From the NCBI GenBank assembly GCA_019309545.1, contig JAFDGA010000003.1:38006-102005 (forward strand): a DNA stretch of 64,000 bases, given 5' to 3'. The translations under genes and the position numbers were made by a program. Shown here one piece after another: positions 9,415 through 18,099 of the stretch (position 1 is its first letter; each line of letters starts with the position of its first letter). Below the pieces are notes generated by a model. It was not told the origin of the DNA. It ran no database searches and worked only from the letters and a program-made list of their open reading frames with translations. The DNA comes from Deltaproteobacteria bacterium (lineage in GTDB: Bacteria; Desulfobacterota; Desulfobaccia; Desulfobaccales; Desulfobaccaceae).

Positions 9415-10299
9415 CTAATTAGTTGTCAATATAGCCTTTTCCCCCACTCTTAATTTCGCGCTGCGGGCCTGGGGATTGTGTTGTACTTCAGCCCGGCTGG
9501 GAGTCAGCGGCTTCCGGGTCAGGCGCCGTATTTGGCCCGCCTTTTCCAGGGCTAAAAATTGATGCTTCACTATCCGATCCTCCAACGAATGGTAGGAGAT
9601 GATCACCAGCCGTCCGCCCGGAGCCAGGAGACTGACAGCCAGCGGTATAAAAGCCGTTAGCCTTTCCAGTTCCTGATTGACCGCGATTCTTAGCGCCTGA
9701 AAAACCCGAGTCGCAGGATGAATCCGCCCCCGGGAGATCTTGGGAGGGATGGCCTGCATAATTAGCTTCACTAATTGGGCCGTGGTGCTAATCGTGGTCT
9801 GTTGCCGGGCCGTCACGATCCTTCGGGCAATCCGGCGCGACCAGCGCTCCTCCCCCAGCTCCAGGAAAAGCTTGGTTAAGCGCGGTTCTGGATAAGTGTT
9901 CAGGATTTCCGCGGCAGTCAGCCCGGGAGCCTCAGGGTTCAGCCGCATATCCAGAGGCTCGTCACCCAGAAAGCTAAAACCGCGGCCCGATTGTTTAAGC
10001 TGTTGAGTTGATAATCCCAGATCGAGCAGGATCCCCGCCACTTGCTCGATCCGGCAGTGCGTCAGAATTTCTCCCAGGCGTGTATAACAACTGTGAAACA
10101 GTCGAACCCGGGATTGAAAAGGTTCCAGGCGGTGGGCCGCCACCCGTAAAGCCGCCGGATCTTGATCCAAACCCACCAGTTGACCAGCCGGGGCACTGTG
10201 GATCAGGATAGCCTGAGCATGGCCACCCAATCCTACCGTGCCATCCACAAAGATCTGGTCGGTCCGACAGTTGAGACCAGCGACCACCTCGGCAACCAT
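9415..10299 (-). CDS. rsmH: RsmH (MraW), 16S rRNA C1402 N4-methyltransferase
   Basis: SAM-dependent methyltransferase of about 294 residues that modifies C1402 of 16S rRNA. The SAM-binding DGTVGLGGHA and the late motifs SYHSLEDRIVK and RSAKLRVGEK are typical. The first ATG in frame (10299) cuts off the normally conserved HxPV of the N-terminus. Codons just upstream in the same frame would read HEPV, but no ATG/GTG/TTG lies there. An ideal AGGAGG (10317-10322) points to an ATG at 10310 in another frame that opens a three-codon ORF whose TAA overlaps the 10299 ATG as TAATG. Either reinitiation, a rare start codon or a one-base indel is possible. Confidence 0.92.
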   Translation of the reverse strand: MVAEVVAGLNCRTDQIFVDGTVGLGGHAQAILIHSAPAGQLVGLDQDPAALRVAAHRLEPFQSRVRLFHSCYTRLGEILTHCRIEQVAGILLDLGLSTQQLKQSGRGFSFLGDEPLDMRLNPEAPGLTAAEILNTYPEPRLTKLFLELGEERWSRRIARRIVTARQQTTISTTAQLVKLIMQAIPPKISRGRIHPATRVFQALRIAVNQELERLTAFIPLAVSLLAPGGRLVIISYHSLEDRIVKHQFLALEKAGQIRRLTRKPLTPSRAEVQHNPQARSAKLRVGEKAILTTN

Positions 10300-10328
10300 T
10301 ACCGGCTCATGGATGACCTCCTGGTTGA

Positions 10329-10766
10329 TTACAGGATTCCCAATTCTTTCCGTACCTCTTCGGTATCCATTTGGTCCACCAGGGCCCGATCCTCTTCAAA
10401 GGCTTGGCGGTTCCAGATCTCGAAACAGCGCACTGCTCCGGCCAGAACAGCTTCTTTCTCTAGTCTGGCATACTCACGCAAGTGAGGCGGAATCAGAATC
10501 CGTCCCTGACGATCCAGCTGACACTCTGCCGCCCCGGAGACAAAAAACCGCTGGAAGGACCGGAAATCTTTGCGCAGAAGTGCTAATTGGCCCAGCCGTT
10601 GCTCAATCAATTCCCATTCCGACAGCGGAAAGGCGGGCAGATAGCCGTCGAGGTTAGTTATGATTAAATAATCATCGTGACGCGCCCGGAGAATTTCGCG
10701 ATAGCGTTGCGGAATGCTGATCCTTCCTTTGTCATCGATGACGTGGAAGAAACTCCCCCGGAACAC
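10329..10766 (-). CDS. mraZ: MraZ, transcriptional regulator of the dcw cluster
   Basis: A 145-residue protein with two AbrB-like SpoVT/MraZ domains: FHVIDDKGRISIPQRY at the N-terminus and CQLDRQGRILIPPHL in the middle. MraZ rings bind repeats upstream of their own operon and control dcw transcription. The start is GTG at 10766 behind AAGGGGG. It is the first gene of the minus-strand cluster, and three 10-bp-spaced repeats lie just upstream, consistent with autoregulation. Confidence 0.94.
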   Translation of the reverse strand: MFRGSFFHVIDDKGRISIPQRYREILRARHDDYLIITNLDGYLPAFPLSEWELIEQRLGQLALLRKDFRSFQRFFVSGAAECQLDRQGRILIPPHLREYARLEKEAVLAGAVRCFEIWNRQAFEEDRALVDQMDTEEVRKELGIL

Positions 10767-10784
10767 CTTACCCCCTTATTTAAT

Positions 10785-10809
10785 TCCATCTGACACCACT
10801 TAATCCCAC
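10785..10809 (-). promoter_or_regulatory. MraZ box (three repeats, 10-bp period)
   Basis: Read on the minus strand, GTGGG (10809-10805), GTGGT (10799-10795) and ATGGA (10789-10785) are spaced by exactly five bases each. This matches the known MraZ operator of tandem GTGG-type repeats with N5 spacers. It lies between the predicted promoter and the mraZ start. Confidence 0.75.
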
Positions 10810-10817
10810 TTGGCCCC

Positions 10818-10847
10818 AAATTAAATGGGTTTGCCACCCAATGTCAA
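10818..10847 (-). promoter_or_regulatory. Candidate sigma-70 promoter of the dcw cluster
   Basis: On the minus strand a perfect TTGACA (10847-10842) is followed after 18 bases by TAATTT (10823-10818). The predicted start point falls at the edge of the MraZ box, so MraZ binding would interfere with initiation or early elongation. The -10 element is only a partial match. Confidence 0.55.
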
Positions 10848-10977
10848 GGAAAAAATAGCTATGTGAAAAGAAATACAAGTATATAACTTATGTAAATTAT
10901 TTATAAATAAGTTAAGCTCATCGAATAGCTAACTATATCTGATTTAAGAATTGTTAAACTCGGAAGGAGGTTTGCCA

Positions 10978-11388
10978 TCAGGGAGAAGGGCGGCGCTGAT
11001 CAAGAAAGGCCTGCAAAATCAATACGGCGGCCATTTTATCAATGACCTGCCGGCGACGCCGGCGGCTAAGGTTGGCATCCAGCAGAATACGCTCCGCCTG
11101 GACCGTGGTTAGACGTTCATCCCAGGTATGGACGGGAATCGCTAGCGCTTGTTGTAGCTGCGCCACCCAATCAAAGACTTCGGCGGCGCTGGCTCCGAGA
11201 CGGCCATTCATGTGGCGGGGCAGGCCGATAACAATCCCGGTTATGTGATGCTGCCGGGCCAGTGCGATGATCCGGGCCAGATCAGTAGCATTGTCCTGGC
11301 GTTCCAGCACCATCAGGCCTTGGGCGGTGATTCCCAGGGCGTCGCTTAGTGCCACGCCGATCCGTTTTCGGCCCAGATCTAAACCCAT
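10978..11388 (-). CDS. ruvX: RuvX/YqgF family pre-16S rRNA nuclease
   Basis: RNase H-fold protein of the YqgF family, implicated in 16S rRNA 5' maturation and earlier called a putative Holliday junction resolvase. The first strand MGLDLGRKRIGVALSD holds the catalytic Asp, and the later WDERLTTVQAE is the second family signature. From the ATG at 11388 the protein has 136 residues, the usual size, and GAGG lies eight bases upstream. Longer in-frame starts reach 11451, but the added residues look non-conserved. It stands alone between the dcw cluster and the transporter operon. Confidence 0.88.
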   Translation of the reverse strand: MGLDLGRKRIGVALSDALGITAQGLMVLERQDNATDLARIIALARQHHITGIVIGLPRHMNGRLGASAAEVFDWVAQLQQALAIPVHTWDERLTTVQAERILLDANLSRRRRRQVIDKMAAVLILQAFLDQRRPSP

Positions 11389-11609
11389 GATCCGGACCTC
11401 GGAGTGGGGACAGTGGGGTAATGAGGCAGTAAAAGGCAAGTCCATGATCATTAAGAAAGGTGGGCTCCCGATCTTGAAACTTCTTTTAGTCTCCTGCTAA
11501 TCGAAAATTTTTGCTACCGGTTGTGAATAATTAACGGCGCTGAATCTAATATATCATAATTCTTTTATACTTATCTTAAAAAAATATCACCGCCAGGATC
11601 GGCCCGCCC

Positions 11610-12518
11610 TTAGAGAAGTCCTTTTTTCTGGAGCCAGGCGACCGCCACCTGGTGAACGGAGTGCTTATCCACGTCCACGGCCTTATTCAATTGCTGCATG
11701 GCCTCGGTGGTCAGTTCGAGCATGGGCGTGAGAATCTCCGGAATTTCCGGATATTTGTTTAGCACCCGGCGGCGGACCACTGGAGCCGGGTTATAGGCTG
11801 GGAAAAATCCCTGATCATCTTCCAGATTGACGAAGCCAAAGGCGGCAATGCGGCCGTCCGTGGAAAAACCCATGGCCAGATCGATCTGGCCCTCTTTTAA
11901 GGCCTGGTAACATAAGCCGGTAGCCATCTTCCGGATCTTGCCGTGGGGCACCCGAAAGCCATAGGCTTGCATCAACTTTTTAAACCCGTCGGGGCGCCCC
12001 CAGAATTCGGCATTCATTCCAAAAATCAGGACATTGGGGTGTTTTTTGACGTAAATGGCCAGATCGCTGATAGAGGTAACTCCCAGACTTTGGGCCCGGG
12101 CCTGCTGCATCATCAAAGTATATGTAGTATTGCACTGAAGACGGGGCAGCCACACCAGACCCCATTTTGCGTCGGCTCGCTTCACATAGTTGAAGACCTT
12201 CTCCGGGTCCGCCATGATCTCCCGGTCTTTCTGTTTAAGGTAAACGGTGTAGGCTGTGCCGGTATATTCGAAATAGAGGTCAACCTGGCCGCTCCTCAGG
12301 GCTCTGCGTAACAGGGTAGATCCCACCCCGGTTTTCAAGGTCACTTCAAAACCATGTTTTTGTAACAGGATTTTGGCGATTTCCGGCAGGATATATTGTT
12401 CAGTAAAGTTTTTCCCTCCGATTACCAGTTTTTTGGCGGCCGCGCCACCCTTACTAGGAAAAGCCATAAATAACAGGCCGACATATAGGCAAACAATTGT
12501 TTTTATAAAATATCTCAT
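11610..12518 (-). CDS. Quaternary-amine ABC transporter substrate-binding protein (OpuCC/OsmF type)
   Basis: A 302-residue periplasmic binding protein of the OpuAC/ProX superfamily that would capture glycine betaine, choline, carnitine or a related osmolyte. A signal peptide (about residues 1-27, ending GGAAA) is followed by KLVIGGKNFTEQYILPEI, the characteristic start of OpuBC/OpuCC/OsmF proteins. The GQVDLYFEYTGTAYTVYL segment, with aromatic residues suited to a cation-pi cage, comes next. There is no lipobox cysteine, so it should be soluble in the periplasm. It is the last gene of the four-gene transporter operon, 14 bases after the second permease. Substrate cannot be fixed from sequence, but the neighbouring MttB cluster favours a methylated amine. 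Confidence 0.88.
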   Translation of the reverse strand: MRYFIKTIVCLYVGLLFMAFPSKGGAAAKKLVIGGKNFTEQYILPEIAKILLQKHGFEVTLKTGVGSTLLRRALRSGQVDLYFEYTGTAYTVYLKQKDREIMADPEKVFNYVKRADAKWGLVWLPRLQCNTTYTLMMQQARAQSLGVTSISDLAIYVKKHPNVLIFGMNAEFWGRPDGFKKLMQAYGFRVPHGKIRKMATGLCYQALKEGQIDLAMGFSTDGRIAAFGFVNLEDDQGFFPAYNPAPVVRRRVLNKYPEIPEILTPMLELTTEAMQQLNKAVDVDKHSVHQVAVAWLQKKGLL

Positions 12519-12532
12519 ATAGGTTATCCTTT

Positions 12533-13267
12533 TCAGCCCTCTTCCAGCCGCAGGCCAGGGGGAATCAACAGCAGTCCTACAAGTTCACAAAGATAATCCC
12601 CGAGCAGCGCCAACAGGGTTAAGGGAATGGCCCCGGCCAGCAACTTATCAGGTTCCATTAGGCTGATGCCTGAAAAAATCAAGTCGCCCAACCCCCCGGC
12701 GCCGATCAGGAAGGCCAAAGCCGCGGTGCCGATATTGATGATCAGAGCGACCCGAAATCCGGTGATTATGACTTTCATAGCCATGGGCAGTTCCACTTCC
12801 AGTAGCAGACGCCAGGGCGGCATCCCCATACCCTGGGCCGCGTCAATTAAGGGAGGCGGAACCGCCATAATTCCCGCCAGGGTATTTCGGGCGATCGGCA
12901 AGATGGAATAAATGGTCAGGGCAAAAATCGCCGATGTGGCCCCGATCCCCAAAAAGCTCATAGCCAGAGCAATTACCGCCAGAGAAGGGATGGTCTGGCC
13001 GAGACTGACGATATACATCCCCACCCCGGCATATTTTTTAAACTGCCTTCGGGTTAAGAGAATGCCCACACTGAGGCCGGCCACGGTCGCCAACCCCATA
13101 CTGCAGCCCACCAGGTAAAGGTGTTGCCAGAAGAGTTTTATAATCAAGGGATATTCATAGGGGTCTAAGAGGTAATCGATCAGGCCGATTCTTTGCACCC
13201 CCACTCCTGCCCCAAAAATCACCAGGATCAGCAGCAATCGATATACTTTCGGTAACAAATGTCTCAT
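12533..13267 (-). CDS. Quaternary-amine ABC transporter permease 2
   Basis: A 244-residue inner-membrane permease of the ProW/OpuCB/OsmW family with about six membrane helices. The ABC-coupling EAA loop is visible as DAAQGMGMPPWRLLLEVELP. The FLIGAGGLGDLIFSGI segment is typical of betaine-type permeases. Its start overlaps the stop of the first permease by four bases. The pair would form a heterodimeric channel served by the ATPase encoded at 13944-15074. Confidence 0.9.
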   Translation of the reverse strand: MRHLLPKVYRLLLILVIFGAGVGVQRIGLIDYLLDPYEYPLIIKLFWQHLYLVGCSMGLATVAGLSVGILLTRRQFKKYAGVGMYIVSLGQTIPSLAVIALAMSFLGIGATSAIFALTIYSILPIARNTLAGIMAVPPPLIDAAQGMGMPPWRLLLEVELPMAMKVIITGFRVALIINIGTAALAFLIGAGGLGDLIFSGISLMEPDKLLAGAIPLTLLALLGDYLCELVGLLLIPPGLRLEEG

Positions 13268-13932
13268 CGGCCTCGTTGTCGCTGAATTTTAACCCCCCGG
13301 GGGGTAACCAAGGACTCCAGCAGGGCCATGCCGCCGTCCACTACCAGGGCCAGCAGCGAAACCAGGATGGCACCACCCAGAATCATCTCCCGGTAGACCC
13401 GGTCAATGCCTTGCTGGATCAAAACCCCCAGGCCACCGGCCCCGATATAGGCGGCGATGGCGGCGATGCCGATGTTCATGACCGCGGCGGTCCGCAGCCC
13501 GGCCAGGATCACGGGTAGAGACATGGGGATCTGCACTTCTTTAAGCAACTCCCAGCGGCTCATCCCCATACCCCGGCCCGCATCCACCACCGCCGGCGGC
13601 ACGTTCTGAATCGCGGTATAAGTATTGCGGATGATAGGAAGCTGGCTGTACAACACCAGGGCCGTTACTGCCGGTACTTTGCCCAATCCGTGGCCTACCA
13701 GGGAAAAAACCGGCAGTAGGAGACCAAACAGGGCGATCGAGGGGATGGTCATCAAAACATTTGCGACATCGATCACCTTCCGGGCCAGTTCCCGATTCCG
13801 AGTAATCAGCATCCCCAGCGGCAACCCGATAAAAGTGGCAATGACCAGGGCCAACCCGACGATCCAGAGATGTTCCCAGGTGAGATAGATAACCTGCTTA
13901 TAATTATTAATGATAAAATATAAACTAGTCAA
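13264..13932 (-). CDS. Quaternary-amine ABC transporter permease 1
   Basis: A 222-residue permease homologous to its downstream neighbour. The EAA loop reads DAGRGMGMSRWELLKEVQIP and the late helix has YIGAGGLGVLIQQGI. The length matches OpuCB/OpuCD-type subunits. It lies 11 bases downstream of the ATPase gene and overlaps the second permease, so the operon order is ATPase, permease, permease, binding protein, as in Osm/OpuC systems. Confidence 0.9.
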   Translation of the reverse strand: MTSLYFIINNYKQVIYLTWEHLWIVGLALVIATFIGLPLGMLITRNRELARKVIDVANVLMTIPSIALFGLLLPVFSLVGHGLGKVPAVTALVLYSQLPIIRNTYTAIQNVPPAVVDAGRGMGMSRWELLKEVQIPMSLPVILAGLRTAAVMNIGIAAIAAYIGAGGLGVLIQQGIDRVYREMILGGAILVSLLALVVDGGMALLESLVTPRGVKIQRQRGR

Positions 13933-13943
13933 ATATTTGCCCT

Positions 13944-15074
13944 TTATTGATCTTCGCTGCCCTGAGGATAAGTTTCCTTAACCGCTTTTTGAATGCAGTC
14001 ATAAGTAACCGAGCCGACAAAATCGCCCTGACCATTTACCACGCAGAAGGTTGATAGATCATGCATCAGCATGTAAGAGAGAACCTCGCGCACTGAAGTA
14101 GCCTCCTCTATCAATAAGGGATAGGGTCGCACCACCTCCTGGACCGAGCCCTTTTCGTATTTAAGGTCCTGGGGGGTGACATACCCGATGGGCTTGCCGT
14201 CAGCTAGGACAATGGCGTAGGCCTGGTTTTTTTCTTCCAAAAATTTCAGGATTTCGGGTGCCGAATCGGCAGCCTTGACAATGTTTTTCGGCGAGCGGTT
14301 CATGATGTCGCGGACGTGGATCAGGCCCAGGACTTTCAAGGTGCGGTCCGCGCCGACAAAATCAGCCACAAATTTATTTTTTGGCCGGGTCAGAATGGTT
14401 TCGGGAGTATCGTATTGCACCAGTCGGCCGCGGTTAAATAGGGCAATTTTATCCCCCATCTTGATGGCTTCGTGAATATCGTGGGAAACAAAGGCAATGG
14501 TCTTTTTCATCCCGGCCTGGAGATTTAAAAAATCATTCTGAATCCGTTCCCGGTTAATAGGATCAATAGCCCCAAACGGCTCATCCATCAGCAGAATTTC
14601 CGGATCTGCGGCCAAGGCCCGGGCCACTCCGACCCGTTGCTGTTGACCGCCGGATAGCTCGGCTGGATAGCGGTGGCGATACTGCTCGGGCTCCAGGCGG
14701 GTAAGGCGCAAAAGTTCATCAACCCGCTGTCGTATTCTGTCTTTGCTCCACCCCAATAGTTTGGGGACCACGGCGATATTGTCAAAAATGGTCTTATTGG
14801 GGAACAGTCCGATTTCCTGGATGACATAACCGATGCTCTGTCTGAGTTTCACCGGATCTAAGTCCATGATGTTTTGGGAATTAATATATATGTTACCCCG
14901 AGTCAAAGAATCCAGCCGATTAGTCAGACGCAAGAGCGTGGTTTTGCCGCATCCGGAGGGTCCCAAAAAGACGACTACCTCTCCCTGGTCAATGGTAAAG
15001 CTGACATTATCCACGGCAATAACTGCATCTTTGCCGACCCCAAAGACTTTGGTGACCGCCTCGTAGGTTATCAT
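13944..15074 (-). CDS. Quaternary-amine ABC transporter ATPase with tandem CBS domains (OpuCA type)
   Basis: ABC ATPase of about 376 residues. The Walker A GPSGCGKTT, signature LSGGQQQRVG and Walker B LLMDEPFGAID are intact. A pair of CBS domains follows (from VRDIMNRSPKN to the C-terminus). In OpuA/OpuCA such CBS modules sense ionic strength or cyclic dinucleotides and gate osmolyte uptake. The ATG at 15074 fits the start of the ABC fold (MITYEAVTKVFG). A TTG at 15092 would add six residues but has no ribosome-binding site. It heads the transporter operon, downstream of a probable terminator. Confidence 0.92.
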   Translation of the reverse strand: MITYEAVTKVFGVGKDAVIAVDNVSFTIDQGEVVVFLGPSGCGKTTLLRLTNRLDSLTRGNIYINSQNIMDLDPVKLRQSIGYVIQEIGLFPNKTIFDNIAVVPKLLGWSKDRIRQRVDELLRLTRLEPEQYRHRYPAELSGGQQQRVGVARALAADPEILLMDEPFGAIDPINRERIQNDFLNLQAGMKKTIAFVSHDIHEAIKMGDKIALFNRGRLVQYDTPETILTRPKNKFVADFVGADRTLKVLGLIHVRDIMNRSPKNIVKAADSAPEILKFLEEKNQAYAIVLADGKPIGYVTPQDLKYEKGSVQEVVRPYPLLIEEATSVREVLSYMLMHDLSTFCVVNGQGDFVGSVTYDCIQKAVKETYPQGSEDQ

Positions 15075-15126
15075 TGCCTGACTTACCACCAATGCTGTTC
15101 ACTGGTTCAATTTATCATTATTACTT

Positions 15127-15154
15127 GAAAAATTAAATGGGGCCGCGAAGCCCC
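15127..15154 (-). terminator. Candidate terminator after the ligase gene
   Basis: On the minus strand GGGGC (15154-15150) pairs with GCCCC (15143-15139) across a six-base loop, and an ATTTAATTTTT tract follows. The T-run is interrupted, so termination may be partial. It separates the amine-catabolism genes from the transporter operon. Confidence 0.5.
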
Positions 15155-15211
15155 AAAATAGTCTGGAAATGATAGAATTATAAAAGATAGGGGGTTCCGG
15201 ATGGACACTAG

Positions 15212-16732
15212 TTATAAACAGACCCACTGGCCCACGGTATCCACCGCCCGTCCGTGGCCGAAATGCTCGGTAAAAATCCGGAAGTAATAAAGCTCTTCCT
15301 TGCTTCGGACCATCGGAAACTGGGATTGGGTTTGGGCCAGCTCGGCATCGCTGATCACCTGTTCAAAATATTGGGGCAAGACGTCAGCAGATCCCGACCC
15401 TTGCGAAAACTCCTGTTTAATACGCCAGACCACTTCGGTAGGGAGCAGATCTTCAAAGGCTTTCCGAAAAATCCATTTTTCGATCTTGTCATCTCCTTCC
15501 GGCTTTTGCTTGTATTCCGGGGGAATGGCCAGGGAGTAGGCCAGCAGTTCTCCGGAAATCAAGGGGGCTACCACCCGGATGGAATTAGCCAGATTCATGC
15601 GGTCCAGGCGCAAAGAGGCATTGCTGTGTAAAAAGCCGATACATTGCATCTGATGGGCAAACAGTTCGGTCAAGGGAAATTTCTTAAGATACATATACCC
15701 ACAAAAAACTTCATCGCCGCCCTCCCCCGACAACAGCACCTGGATGCCTTGTTCTTTGGCGTAACGGGAGATAAGGAAATTAGAAGCCGAACTCCTGACC
15801 AGGGAAGGATCGAAGGATTCCAGATAGTAAATTACTTCCGGCAATACGGCCAGAATCTGCTCCAGATCGACAATCACCTCAGCGTGATCGGAATTGAGAT
15901 GGCGGGCCATCAGCCGGGCATTTTGGATGTCCTGACTTTCTCCCACGCCCAGGGCAAAGGTCGGCAACCGGGCCTCGGGGCCAAACTTGTCCCGATAGGT
16001 CTGGGTCGCCAGACAGGCGACCAGACTGCTGTCAATCCCGCCGCTGAGCAGGCTGCCGGATCTTACCCTAAAATCCACCCGATTGATGACACTGCGCTGG
16101 ATAATATCCCGGATGTCGGCGATCATCTGATCCAGATCGTCATGGAGGACCGGCGGCGGAATCTGGGGCAACTCGGCAAACCGGAAGATCTGGCCCTTCT
16201 GGTCCATATAGCAACCCGGGGGGAATTCGTAAACCTCATCGGTGACCGCCACCAGGCTCTTAAGTTCCGAACCCAGGTAAAGGTTGCCGTCTTTCCAGCC
16301 ATAGAAGAGAGTTTTAATGCCCAGCAGGTCGCGAGCTGCCAGCAGCCGGTCGCCATCCGCGATCACCAGGGCAAAAATAGCATCATTCAAGTAGCGCCAC
16401 ATGTCGCGGCCATACTGTTTATACAAATGGAGCACTAAAGACTCTTCCTGAAGCGGCCCGGCCGGGATCCCATACAGCGAAGCCAGCTTCGGCCAGTTGC
16501 CTATCTGACCGTCGTAGCAAATTTGCGGCTCGGTATTGGAAGAATTATGCCTAAAGAGCTTGAGATCACTTGCAGCCCCGGGAAGATCGGCTTCCAGATA
16601 ATTCTGGGCCATGATGATTTTCTCTGATGTATAAATATCTTGTCGCCAAGGCCCCCGATGCCTGATGCAGTTAAACATGGTATTTAGTTGCCCCCGATCC
16701 GGGTTTCCATAAATCGCCACAAAGCCACTCAA
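15212..16732 (-). CDS. Asparagine-synthetase-like ligase lacking the glutaminase cysteine
   Basis: A 506-residue protein with the two-domain plan of AsnB: an N-terminal Ntn-type glutamine amidotransferase fold (about 1-190) and a C-terminal ATP-dependent synthetase domain (about 205-506). The synthetase side is intact, with PP-loop SGGIDSS at 230-236, SGEGGDEVFCGY, and WRIKQEFSQGSG near the end. The glutaminase side is not. After the TTG start (16732, GGGGGAG eight bases upstream) residue 2 is Ser (AGT) instead of the catalytic Cys, and the Arg, Asn and Asp that bind glutamine are not conserved (YDGQIGN, QEESLV). Beta-lactam and carbapenam synthetases are known AsnB relatives with a similar loss. 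The product probably adenylates a carboxylate and forms an amide with an amine or ammonia; the substrate is unknown. It follows the SAM methyltransferase gene by 90 bases. Confidence 0.8.
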   Translation of the reverse strand: MSGFVAIYGNPDRGQLNTMFNCIRHRGPWRQDIYTSEKIIMAQNYLEADLPGAASDLKLFRHNSSNTEPQICYDGQIGNWPKLASLYGIPAGPLQEESLVLHLYKQYGRDMWRYLNDAIFALVIADGDRLLAARDLLGIKTLFYGWKDGNLYLGSELKSLVAVTDEVYEFPPGCYMDQKGQIFRFAELPQIPPPVLHDDLDQMIADIRDIIQRSVINRVDFRVRSGSLLSGGIDSSLVACLATQTYRDKFGPEARLPTFALGVGESQDIQNARLMARHLNSDHAEVIVDLEQILAVLPEVIYYLESFDPSLVRSSASNFLISRYAKEQGIQVLLSGEGGDEVFCGYMYLKKFPLTELFAHQMQCIGFLHSNASLRLDRMNLANSIRVVAPLISGELLAYSLAIPPEYKQKPEGDDKIEKWIFRKAFEDLLPTEVVWRIKQEFSQGSGSADVLPQYFEQVISDAELAQTQSQFPMVRSKEELYYFRIFTEHFGHGRAVDTVGQWVCL

Positions 16733-16822
16733 AATAATTGCTCCCCCAAAATTGAAGGTTAAGTTTCTAAGCCCCTGGCTTATGGTTAACTAAAATAGCC
16801 TGCGCCACTGCGTCAGACGACT

Positions 16823-18088
16823 TTATTTGCGAATCTCAAAGATGCCTACCAAGCCGTGGCCGACGCCGGTTCCGGGCTGCAGTTCCATTTCCAGCTTGCG
16901 CAGCGAATAGCCTAACATCGGCTCGATGACATTTGCCCGCACATCGCCCCAAGGCACCCAGCCGATTCCTTCGATGATACTATGCATAGTAGCCATGGCT
17001 TCCTTCAGAGGTTCCGGATAGAAAGGCATGATTGGCGGTATATCATTAATTTTCCGCGTAGCGCTATCGTAGTTGGTAAGTAAGCTGATGGTATATTTCA
17101 CCAGGGTATTGCAAGACATGAAAAACATTTCGAAAAAGTTGTTGAGATAATCAAATCCGGCCCGCGGCACATAGTCGACCAACAGACTCTCCAGGTCAGT
17201 ACGAATGTAGCCCTCAAAAAGGGAGTTTACCGGTCCCCGCAACTGGGGACAATTGGCGTTATAATCACCGGTATCCATATGGCGGCCAATAAAAATCGAG
17301 CGGTCAAAGAACTTCAGCGGCCTGATTTCCACCCCCGATTCCTTAGCGGCCTGCTCAATGATGCGCATGACCTCATCCTGGGTGATCAGTCGTAATGGGA
17401 AACTGGCCACCTCCACCTGGCTGCGTTGCTCCTCCGGATAAATATAGGAAATCCGGTAGTCCATAAAATATTCCTGGTCCACCGGGTGATGCCAGAGATC
17501 CTGCCATTCATAGGAATAGCGCCCCAGCCAGTCCCCCATAAAAATCGCCTCGGCCGGGGCATGCCGACATATGTCAGCGATGATTTTAACACTCTGATGA
17601 TCATGAAAATGCGAAAAGGTCCCGAAGGAGGAAAAATAAATATCAAAGGGTTTCTCCGACCACACCTCAGGAGGTAAGCCGTCCGACAAATCGCCAATCA
17701 TAAACCGGGCCTTTGGGTTATAGGCCAGGTATTCCTCAGCCTGTTTAATCAGGTCTGGGTTAATATCCAGCCCCACGTACTCTTGCAGCATGTCCGGGGT
17801 AATGGCTGCGGTAATCCAATCAAAGATGCCGGGATCCTTGGTAGTAACCCCCATCAACAGATCATAACCATCACCGCTGCCGCATCCCAGATCAAGAATT
17901 CTAATTCTTTCCAGGCGCTCTCGTTTATGATTCACCATTTGTTGCAACATCGGCCGTAAGGAGTTGCCCGTAACCTGGTCTTCCCAGAACCGCCGGACAT
18001 TATCGTATTTTCCCAGCAGTCCACTGGCCTTCTCGTATTTCCCGGTCTGAAAAGCCTGACTATAGGCTGTCTTTTCAGCCATGGTCAT
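16823..18088 (-). CDS. SAM-dependent methyltransferase of unknown substrate
   Basis: A 421-residue class I methyltransferase. Motif I is ILDLGCGSGDG (about 64-74) and the acidic motif II is YVGLDINPDLI. The region FDIYFSSFGTFSHFHDH carries motif IV-like residues. Roughly 200 further residues follow the Rossmann core, ending GHGLVGIFEIRK, which I do not recognise as a named domain. It lies 11 bases after the corrinoid protein gene, behind AGGAG, so it belongs to the methyltransferase operon. Small-molecule methylation is more likely than rRNA or protein methylation given the neighbours, but that is inference. Glycine/sarcosine methyltransferase activity was considered and has no direct support. 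Confidence 0.75.
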   Translation of the reverse strand: MTMAEKTAYSQAFQTGKYEKASGLLGKYDNVRRFWEDQVTGNSLRPMLQQMVNHKRERLERIRILDLGCGSGDGYDLLMGVTTKDPGIFDWITAAITPDMLQEYVGLDINPDLIKQAEEYLAYNPKARFMIGDLSDGLPPEVWSEKPFDIYFSSFGTFSHFHDHQSVKIIADICRHAPAEAIFMGDWLGRYSYEWQDLWHHPVDQEYFMDYRISYIYPEEQRSQVEVASFPLRLITQDEVMRIIEQAAKESGVEIRPLKFFDRSIFIGRHMDTGDYNANCPQLRGPVNSLFEGYIRTDLESLLVDYVPRAGFDYLNNFFEMFFMSCNTLVKYTISLLTNYDSATRKINDIPPIMPFYPEPLKEAMATMHSIIEGIGWVPWGDVRANVIEPMLGYSLRKLEMELQPGTGVGHGLVGIFEIRK

Positions 18089-18099
18089 TTTCTCCTGAG

